Shown here: positions 16,579-23,002 of the stretch, piece by piece
Layout: every line of letters begins with the position of its first letter
Position numbering within the stretch: the stretch's first letter is position 1
NCBI GenBank assembly: GCA_002319885.1
Contig: DCFT01000009.1
Location: 54,141 to 85,264 of the forward strand
Length of the DNA stretch: 31,124 nt
DNA from: Bacteroidales bacterium UBA1797
Lineage (GTDB): Bacteria; Bacteroidota; Bacteroidia; Bacteroidales; VadinHA17
Direction: 5' to 3'
Notes under the pieces: model-generated
The model's input: the letters and a program-made list of their open reading frames with translations, nothing else
The model's database searches: none
Told to the model about the DNA's origin: nothing
Made by a program: the position numbers and the translations under genes

Positions 16579-17352
16579 ATGAGCACTGTTGTAGATCGGC
16601 GGGCAGTAATTCTTAAACAGCTTGAGAAGGATGATCAGGTAAATGTTTATGAACTCAGCCGTCAGTTCAATGTCAGTGAAGTTACAATTCGTAAAGACTT
16701 AAAGCATTTAGAAAAGAAAAACATTCTTATCAGATCGCGTGGTGGTGCCATGAAACAGAGTCTGATAAATATTGATTTATCGATATATGACAGACGCAGG
16801 CAAAATATTAAGCTTAAAGAAGCGATAGGTATTGCTGCGGCAAATATGGTAATGAGCGGCGAGACAATTTTGCTTGATTCGGGGACTACCATAATGCAGC
16901 TCGCCAAACATCTTCCTAAAAAAATTGAGATTACTGTAATAACAAATTCGGTAGATATTACTTTCAGGTTGACCGATAATCCAAATATAAGGGTAATAAT
17001 GCCAGGTGGAATCTTAAGACGAAATTCACTTGCCCTTGTCGGGGAACAGGCTGCGGAATCATTAAGGACTTTTTATTGCGACAAATATTTTTTGAGTGCA
17101 GATGGCATTGACATTGAGAGGGGAATGATGACTACTAACATTGAAGAGGCCTTCCTTGCCAGAATAAATATTAAGAATTCGGGGAAGGTAATTGCGCTTA
17201 TTGATTCATCAAAATTTCTAAGCAAGGGGATTACCACTATTGCACCTCTTGCAGACGTGGATACATTAATCACCGATAGTGGCATCCCATCCGATATTCT
17301 GAGTAAGATAAGAAGCCTGGGTGTAAATGTGATCGTTGTGGACAAAATCTGA
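16579..17352 (+). CDS. DeoR-family sugar-phosphate-responsive repressor
   Basis: The 257-aa protein has the standard DeoR layout: an N-terminal winged helix-turn-helix (VNVYELSRQFNVSEVTIRKDLKHLEKKNILIRSRGGA, about residues 22-57) and a DeoRC/isomerase-like sensor domain. DSGTTIMQLAKHLP near residues 100-113 is the phosphosugar-binding loop, and DKYFLSADGIDIERGMMTTNIEEA follows, as in GlpR and AgaR. These repressors usually release DNA on binding a phosphorylated intermediate of the pathway they control. It is the first gene of a run, 20 bp before the transporter, and has an inverted repeat over its promoter. The inducer is likely the phosphosugar formed by the kinase at the end of the locus. 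Confidence 0.9.
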   Translation: MSTVVDRRAVILKQLEKDDQVNVYELSRQFNVSEVTIRKDLKHLEKKNILIRSRGGAMKQSLINIDLSIYDRRRQNIKLKEAIGIAAANMVMSGETILLDSGTTIMQLAKHLPKKIEITVITNSVDITFRLTDNPNIRVIMPGGILRRNSLALVGEQAAESLRTFYCDKYFLSADGIDIERGMMTTNIEEAFLARINIKNSGKVIALIDSSKFLSKGITTIAPLADVDTLITDSGIPSDILSKIRSLGVNVIVVDKI

Positions 17353-17372
17353 TCTTTAGTTAAACTTAACAT

Positions 17373-18623
17373 ATGAAACGCAAATATTACCTGGTAGTTC
17401 TGATTTTCTTTATCTTTTTTGCAATATCCTTCCTGACTAATATTCTTGGATCTATTAACCCAAACGTCAGTGATAGTTTTACTCTCAATGGAACGATGAC
17501 AGGTCTGTTGCCATTTTCATTTTTTATTGCATATGCCTTAATGTCAATTCCATCAGGAATGATTGTTCAGAAATACGATGAAAAGAAAAGTCTCATATTT
17601 GCATGGATTCTTGCATTTGGAGGAGCACTCTTATTTTCCTTATTTCCGGTTTTCCCGGTATTCTTAGTTTCCCTGTTTTTTATAGGTTGTGGTATGGCTC
17701 TCCTGCAGGTGGCATTGTTTCCCCTGCTTAGAGTTACCGGAGGAGAAGAGCACTTTGCATTTAACAATCTTATTGTCCAGCTTGTATTTGGAGGAGCCTC
17801 ATTCCTCAGTCCTTTTGTATACTCTTATCTTGTAACAAATCTCAGCTCTCAAAGTAATACCAGGGGGCCTTTTATAAATATGATGGCCTTCCTTACACCT
17901 CATCAATTGCCATGGGTTTCAATATATTGGATTTTTGCGCTTATAAGCTTCTTTATGGTAGTAATTATTCTAATAGTACGTTTTCCGAAAGTTATCAGAA
18001 AAGAGGATGAAGTTGTGGGAGCATGGCAGACACATATTGAACTATTCCAACAGAAGACTGTTATATTATTTTTCCTGGGCATCTTCTCTTATGTTGGTAT
18101 GGAACAGGGAATTGCAAATTGGATTTCAGAATTTCTGAGGAGTTATCATGGGTTCAGACCGGAAGTAGAGGGTGCTTCAACCGTTGGTCTTTTTTGGGGA
18201 ATGATGACTGTTGGATGTATTCTCGGTCTTGTATTATTAAAAATTATGGACAGCAAAATTGTGTTAAGGATTTTTGCTTCTGCTTCTTTTTTAGTATTGA
18301 CTATGACACTCTTTGGAAATGCAAAAATGGCTTTGTTTGGTTTTCCGGCTATGGGATTTTGTCTTTCTGTAATGTATGGTATAATTTTTTCACTTGCGCT
18401 TAACAGTGTAACAAAGTACCATGGCTCTTTTGCCGGTATATTATGTACTGCCATTGCCGGGGGAGCTGTATTTTCCTTGCTTATAGGCAAATTAAAAGAT
18501 CTGATGGGATTGCAGGCAGGAATGATGATTTTGTATTTACCTTTAGCATATATTCTGAGTTTAAGTTTCTGGGCAAAACCTATTGTTCAGAACGCAACGA
18601 TAAGGAAAAAAGTTACTAATTAA
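17373..18623 (+). CDS. MFS sugar transporter (FucP/GluP-like)
   Basis: This 416-aa protein has about twelve hydrophobic helices and belongs to the FucP/glucose-galactose branch of the major facilitator superfamily: SINPNVSDSFTLNGTMTGLLPFSFFIAYALMSIPSG with the following MIVQKYDEKKSLIFAW loop is typical, as is GVYxxx-like GMEQGIANWISEFLRSYHGF at the start of the second half. These are proton-coupled importers of free monosaccharides (fucose, glucose, galactose and others). It lies 20 bp after the regulator and 20 bp before the exported hydrolase. The likely cargo is the sugar released in the periplasm by the next two gene products; the exact sugar is unknown. Confidence 0.88.
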   Translation: MKRKYYLVVLIFFIFFAISFLTNILGSINPNVSDSFTLNGTMTGLLPFSFFIAYALMSIPSGMIVQKYDEKKSLIFAWILAFGGALLFSLFPVFPVFLVSLFFIGCGMALLQVALFPLLRVTGGEEHFAFNNLIVQLVFGGASFLSPFVYSYLVTNLSSQSNTRGPFINMMAFLTPHQLPWVSIYWIFALISFFMVVIILIVRFPKVIRKEDEVVGAWQTHIELFQQKTVILFFLGIFSYVGMEQGIANWISEFLRSYHGFRPEVEGASTVGLFWGMMTVGCILGLVLLKIMDSKIVLRIFASASFLVLTMTLFGNAKMALFGFPAMGFCLSVMYGIIFSLALNSVTKYHGSFAGILCTAIAGGAVFSLLIGKLKDLMGLQAGMMILYLPLAYILSLSFWAKPIVQNATIRKKVTN

Positions 18624-18643
18624 TTTTAAAAAAAATCAAGATT

Positions 18644-19372
18644 ATGGAAAATCAATTGTTCGACAGGCAAAGATCTGCTTCACAGATGAAACCGGCTAAA
18701 TCGTTTTTAATATTTAGTCTGACGGTATGTATCTTATTTATCATGACAAAAGGAGTATCTGCCCAGGTTGCAGATTCAAATCAATGGATACAATTATTTA
18801 ACGGAAAGGATCTGACAGGATGGAAACAGGTCGGACCTGGTAAACACTTTGTTGAAGATGGGCTGATTAAGTCATCCGGGGGAATGGGACTTCTCTACTG
18901 GACCGGAGGAATGTTCGGAAATTGCACCATTCGCGTGGTTTACAGAATGCGCGATAAAAACAGCAATTCAGGCGTATTTATTCGGATCCCGGTTGAACCG
19001 CGTGAAGAGTGGATGCCGGTAAATTATGGCTATGAAGTACAGATAGATAACGATCCTGAAGCCTCGGGGGAAGATGATTATCATTATACCGGAATGCTAT
19101 ATTCACTTACGAAGCCGTTAGCAAAAACAGGTAAACCAGGGCCGGAATGGAACACGATGGAAATTACTCTCGATGGTCCTACAACAATCGTTTTTCTTAA
19201 TGGCGTAAAAGTGACAGAATTTAAAGAAGGTGATCCGGTACCGGAACGTAAATTTGATTTCGAACCTCAGCGTGGACCACGTCCTGAATTTGGTTTTATG
19301 GGAATTCAGAATCATAGCGATAAAGATGTGGTTTTCTTTAAAGAGGTTTCTTTCAAGCCTTTGAGTAAATAG
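18644..19372 (+). CDS. exported DUF1080 protein (3-keto-disaccharide hydrolase family)
   Basis: The protein is a single DUF1080 domain of concanavalin-like fold: WIQLFNGKDLTGWKQVGPGKH, GNCTIRVVYRMRDKNSNSGVFIR and NYGYEVQIDN are the family hallmarks. Some characterised members cleave 3-keto-glycosides made by Gfo/Idh/MocA dehydrogenases, which fits the gene immediately downstream. The signal peptide is MKPAKSFLIFSLTVCILFIMTKG... ending near VSAQ; it may begin at an internal ATG at 18686, giving a more usual n-region than the ATG at 18644 used here. Total length is 242 aa. Location is periplasm. Substrate is unproven. Confidence 0.87.
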   Translation: MENQLFDRQRSASQMKPAKSFLIFSLTVCILFIMTKGVSAQVADSNQWIQLFNGKDLTGWKQVGPGKHFVEDGLIKSSGGMGLLYWTGGMFGNCTIRVVYRMRDKNSNSGVFIRIPVEPREEWMPVNYGYEVQIDNDPEASGEDDYHYTGMLYSLTKPLAKTGKPGPEWNTMEITLDGPTTIVFLNGVKVTEFKEGDPVPERKFDFEPQRGPRPEFGFMGIQNHSDKDVVFFKEVSFKPLSK

Positions 19373-19418
19373 AAAATGCTTATTAAATCTTACTGATTAG
19401 CATTTTGATCTAAAAATC

Positions 19419-20948
19419 ATGAATACTATGAATCATAAATCACGGATTACGAATAACCTCTCCAGAAGAAATTTTGTAAAGACGGCTGCCTCCGGGGCAG
19501 CCGCCCTTACAATCCTGCCAAACTTCACTGTAAGTGGCTTGGGACATGTAGCTCCAAGCGACAAACTTTTAATCGCTGCTGTGGGATGTGGCGGTGAAGC
19601 TGCCGACGACATCCGTCATTATGCAATTGCACCCAAAAAAAATGCTGAAATAGCCTTTCTTTGCGATGTTGATGACAGACAGGCAGCTCCCAGGATAAAA
19701 CAATTTCCAAAAGCCAAATTTTACCACGACTGGAGGGAAATGTTCGATAAGGAGAGCAAAAATTTTGACGCTGTTTCTGTTGCCATTCCCGACCATAACC
19801 ATGCAATTGTCGGGCTAAGTGCAATGCAGCTTAAAAAACACCTGTATCTTCAAAAACCACTTACTCACGATATATATGAAGCCAGGATACTCACACAGGC
19901 TTCTGAAAAATATAAAGTGGTTACTCAGATGGGTGATCAGGGAGCATCGTGCGATGGAATGCGTACCCTGAGAGAATGGATTGAAGCTGATGTTCTGGGT
20001 CAGATCGAAAAGGTCTTTTGCTGGACCGACAGACCTGTATGGCCACAGGGAATTCCCTGGCCGGATACACATCCTCAGGTACCAAAAGAACTAAACTGGG
20101 ATCTCTGGCTGGGTACTGCTGAAGAGACAAATTATATTGATAACCTTGTCCCGTTTAACTGGCGTGGATGGTGGCGATTTGGAACCGGCGCTCTTGGCGA
20201 TATGGGTTGCCATATTATAGGACCACCATTTAAATTACTGAATCTCGGATACCCAACTGAAGTATCGTGTAGCGCAAGCACCGTCTATAATGGCATTTTT
20301 ACTGAAGGAATTTACCCCGATAGCGGACCCGTCTCAAGTTCAATCCGTTTCAGATATAAACTTAACAACGGAAAAGATTTGGATCTTTACTGGATGGATG
20401 GAGGGATTACGCCGGAACGACCTAATGAGATTGACCCCGATGTAAATATGAACGAAATCCTGTGCGATTATCCACTGGGGCTAAATGATTATGAAGGCGG
20501 AACATTATTCATAGGCACAAAGGGCAAAGCAGCATGCGGATGGGGTGGACGTAACCCAATTCTGTTGCCACTGTCGAGAAACAAGGAAATCTCAATTCCA
20601 CAAAAATATCCTCGAATAACAGGTGATATGGATGGCCACTGGTGGCAATGGATTGATGCATGTATAGCAGGTTATGGAAATGCTGAAGTCGATTCTCCTT
20701 TTGTAGGATATGCAGGACCTCTGACTGAGACGGTATTAATGGGTAACCTGATATTGAGGAGTTTTAATATCCGCGAAAAAATTAGCAGGAAAGATCCGGT
20801 TTATGGACAAATGGAAGGATATACTTTCCCCGGCAGATATATTAATTACATGTGGGATGGCCCAAATATGAGAATCACAAACTTTGAAAAAGCCAACCAG
20901 TTCGTAAAACGGGAATACCGTAAAGGTTGGGGAGAAATAAAACTTTAA
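19419..20948 (+). CDS. Tat-exported Gfo/Idh/MocA family oxidoreductase
   Basis: The 509-aa protein starts with a twin-arginine signal (LSRRNFVK at residues 14-21, then a moderately hydrophobic stretch AASGAAALTILPNF). A Rossmann nucleotide-binding segment follows (LLIAAVGCGGEA). The family Glu-Lys-Pro motif is QKP here (residues 145-147), a change also seen in exported Bacteroidota members, keeping the catalytic lysine. GDMGCH at 260-265 holds the conserved C-terminal-domain Asp and His. Export by Tat implies that the NAD(P) cofactor is bound before export and recycled in place. With the DUF1080 gene 46 bp upstream, a 3-oxidation of a glycoside followed by cleavage is the best reading. The next gene lies beyond a 145-bp gap full of repeats. 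Confidence 0.88.
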   Translation: MNTMNHKSRITNNLSRRNFVKTAASGAAALTILPNFTVSGLGHVAPSDKLLIAAVGCGGEAADDIRHYAIAPKKNAEIAFLCDVDDRQAAPRIKQFPKAKFYHDWREMFDKESKNFDAVSVAIPDHNHAIVGLSAMQLKKHLYLQKPLTHDIYEARILTQASEKYKVVTQMGDQGASCDGMRTLREWIEADVLGQIEKVFCWTDRPVWPQGIPWPDTHPQVPKELNWDLWLGTAEETNYIDNLVPFNWRGWWRFGTGALGDMGCHIIGPPFKLLNLGYPTEVSCSASTVYNGIFTEGIYPDSGPVSSSIRFRYKLNNGKDLDLYWMDGGITPERPNEIDPDVNMNEILCDYPLGLNDYEGGTLFIGTKGKAACGWGGRNPILLPLSRNKEISIPQKYPRITGDMDGHWWQWIDACIAGYGNAEVDSPFVGYAGPLTETVLMGNLILRSFNIREKISRKDPVYGQMEGYTFPGRYINYMWDGPNMRITNFEKANQFVKREYRKGWGEIKL

Positions 20949-20955
20949 GAAATAT

Positions 20956-21072
20956 CTCTGTGGTTCTCTGTGTCTTCTCTGTGGCTCTCTGTGTAACAAA
21001 CCATTAGAACTGTCACAGAGTTACACAGAGTCCCGATAACTATCGGGATCACAGAGCTACACAGAGTTAACC
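20956..21072. repeat. CACAGAG inverted-repeat element with an internal palindrome
   Basis: The left half (20956-20999) carries repeats of CTCTGTG, and the right half (21014-21072) carries the inverse, CACAGAG, four times; together they could fold into a long imperfect hairpin with its loop near 21005. Within the right half lies TCCCGATA-AC-TATCGGGA (21031-21048), a perfect 8-bp stem with a 2-base loop, which looks like an insertion into the repeat. The element fills the gap between the Gfo/Idh gene and the NagB-like gene. It resembles the 15731-15908 element in its short words and in having one strong palindrome inside. Confidence 0.65.
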
Positions 21073-21095
21073 TTATTTATAAAGCAAGTTTGGAA

Positions 21096-21821
21096 ATGAA
21101 ACAAATAATATATTCTGACTATAAAGAGTTATCGGAAAAGACTGCAGAGCAGATTGCCGCAATAATTTCCAAGAAACCCGATGCATTACTTTGTTTTCCT
21201 GCCGGTGAAACATCTGTGGGAACATTTAAACATTTAATAGAGCTTAATAAAAAAGGCGAAATAAGTTTTAAAAAATGCAAAATAGTTGGTCTCGATGAAT
21301 GGGCAAATATTGGACCTTTAAAGAGTGAAAATTGTTTTTCCTTTTTGAAAAAACATCTTTTTGATCACATAGACTTTTCTGAAGAAAACTTATGCTTCTT
21401 CGATGGAGAATCTGCTGATTTAAAATATGAATGCGTTAAGACCGATGCATTTATTAAGAAATACGGACCAATTGATATGATGTTACTCGGCGCAGGAATG
21501 AATGGACACCTTGGATTAAATGAGCCGGGCACTTCGTTTGATCTTTATTCACATATTGTAAATCTCGATGAGACAACCAAAAAAGTGGGTCAGAAATATT
21601 TTTCAGGGAAAGTAAATCTTACGGGAGGAATAACACTGGGTGTCAAATATATTTTGGAGGCTAAGACGGTGATCCTGCAGTTAAATGGCACCAGAAAAGC
21701 TGAAGTTGTTAAAAAGCTTATTGAAAGTAAGGTTTCACCTGCTTTTCCCGCATCAGTTATAAAATCACATGAAAATTCTTATCTGCTGCTTGATCGTGAG
21801 GCAGCAAAATACATTAATTGA
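21096..21821 (+). CDS. glucosamine-6-phosphate deaminase/isomerase-like protein (NagB family, divergent)
   Basis: The 241-aa protein belongs to the NagB/6-phosphogluconolactonase fold. A TTG at 21090 is possible but the ATG at 21096 is preferred. By alignment from memory with E. coli NagB, the base Asp is kept (D67 in GLDEW), the ring-opening His and Glu are kept (H138, E143 in GMNGHLGLNEP) and a lysine (K201) matches the phosphate-binding K208. Differences are PAGETS at 35-40 where deaminases have a Gly-rich phosphate loop such as PTGGTP, and Lys168 in place of Arg172. The protein therefore acts on a sugar phosphate or close analogue, probably an isomerisation or deamination of the product of the adjacent kinase, but GlcN6P as substrate is not assured. 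Confidence 0.8.
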   Translation: MKQIIYSDYKELSEKTAEQIAAIISKKPDALLCFPAGETSVGTFKHLIELNKKGEISFKKCKIVGLDEWANIGPLKSENCFSFLKKHLFDHIDFSEENLCFFDGESADLKYECVKTDAFIKKYGPIDMMLLGAGMNGHLGLNEPGTSFDLYSHIVNLDETTKKVGQKYFSGKVNLTGGITLGVKYILEAKTVILQLNGTRKAEVVKKLIESKVSPAFPASVIKSHENSYLLLDREAAKYIN

Positions 21822-22955
21822 GTGCCTGTGAATAAACATATGATTGAAGAAGAAATTCCGGAAGTAATTTCTAAGCTGGGTAGAATTATTAAATCTGATA
21901 ACAGTGCTTTTCTGGGCTTCGATGCCTGTATAGACTATATTATCCGTATTGTCAGAGAGAAGGATGATAATAAAATTACGGATTATTTTAACAGCAGCAG
22001 TCAGTTTGGTGAATTCCTGGTTAAACTCGATAATAAAAGCTGTGGAGTTGAACTCGAAACAAAGCTTTCAAAGATTGGCGGAAATATGGTTATTACCGCA
22101 AATGCACTCGGAAACCTTGGTATTAATGTAGAATGCGTAGGAACTTTTGGTTTTCCTGAAATATTGCCTGTTTTCCGTACAATGTCTCCAAAATGTTCAC
22201 TCCATACTGTTGCAGATACTATTTCTGCAACAGCTCTTGAATTTGATACCTCAAAAGTCATAATGTTTGATCCGGGACCATATAATAACCTTACATGGGA
22301 CGGGATCAAAGATATTTTAGGAATTGAGAAGATTAAACAACTGATGTCAGGAAAGCAGTTGATTTCTTTTCTCAACTGGAGCGAGATAGAGAATTCTTCC
22401 CAGATATGGGAGGGAGTAATTGATGAGATTTTACCAGCTATAACCTTACCGGAACAAAAACCATTTTTTTTCTCTGATTTTTCCGATTGTTCACGAAAGT
22501 CAAAAAAAGAGATCCAGTTTGCACTTGATCTGTTGGGAAGATTCAGAAAGTATTTCAAAGTTTTTCTAAGTCTCAATCAGAATGAAGCCGGACTAATTGC
22601 GAGAGCTATGAATATGAAGGAGTATGATTCTGATGAAGACTCTATCAAAGAATTATTCAGTTTAGCCAATACCGATGTGCTGATTATCCATCGGACAAAA
22701 GATGCCCTGGCCTTTGATGGTGAAGTATATGAACGATGTGATACCTTCTTTTGTGCAGAACCTGAGATACTTACAGGTGGCGGTGATAATTTTAATGCGG
22801 GCTTCTGTTACACTCTGTTTAATGATTTCAATCTCTTCCAGTCATTACTGGTTGCGAACGCTGTTTCAGGATCGTATGTAAAAACGGGACTAAGCCCCGA
22901 TGTAACTCAATTAACAGGATTCTTAAAACAAAATTCGAAGATCTATAACTACTAA
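21822..22955 (+). CDS. PfkB-family (ribokinase-like) sugar kinase
   Basis: This is a 377-aa ribokinase-fold kinase. The N-terminal part has FLGFDACIDYIIRIV and the substrate-binding glycine motif KIGGNMVITANALGNLGINVECVGTFG (about residues 85-111); the C-terminal GGGDNFNAGF holds the catalytic base D322 and anion hole of the family (usual form GAGD). The start is uncertain: the GTG at 21822 directly abuts the upstream stop, while an in-frame ATG at 21840 would give MIEEEIPEV. It is tightly coupled to the NagB-like gene and probably phosphorylates the imported sugar. The sugar and the phosphorylated hydroxyl are unknown. It converges with the SusC-like gene, 47 bp between stops. Confidence 0.82.
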   Translation: MPVNKHMIEEEIPEVISKLGRIIKSDNSAFLGFDACIDYIIRIVREKDDNKITDYFNSSSQFGEFLVKLDNKSCGVELETKLSKIGGNMVITANALGNLGINVECVGTFGFPEILPVFRTMSPKCSLHTVADTISATALEFDTSKVIMFDPGPYNNLTWDGIKDILGIEKIKQLMSGKQLISFLNWSEIENSSQIWEGVIDEILPAITLPEQKPFFFSDFSDCSRKSKKEIQFALDLLGRFRKYFKVFLSLNQNEAGLIARAMNMKEYDSDEDSIKELFSLANTDVLIIHRTKDALAFDGEVYERCDTFFCAEPEILTGGGDNFNAGFCYTLFNDFNLFQSLLVANAVSGSYVKTGLSPDVTQLTGFLKQNSKIYNY

Positions 22956-23002
22956 AAGACCTCAGGTTAACCCGGACTTTTCACACTCAGCATTTAACTG
23001 GA

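Noticed and set aside
20736..20999. Minus-strand 87-codon open frame at the end of the Gfo/Idh gene
   Set aside because: Its first residues come from translating the CACAGAG repeat and the rest is antisense to a conserved enzyme.
21501..21506. Asn in place of the ring-opening Asp in the GxGxxGH motif of the NagB-like protein
   Set aside because: As I recall, Asn at this position is common in Firmicutes-type NagB proteins, so it is not by itself a sign of altered function.
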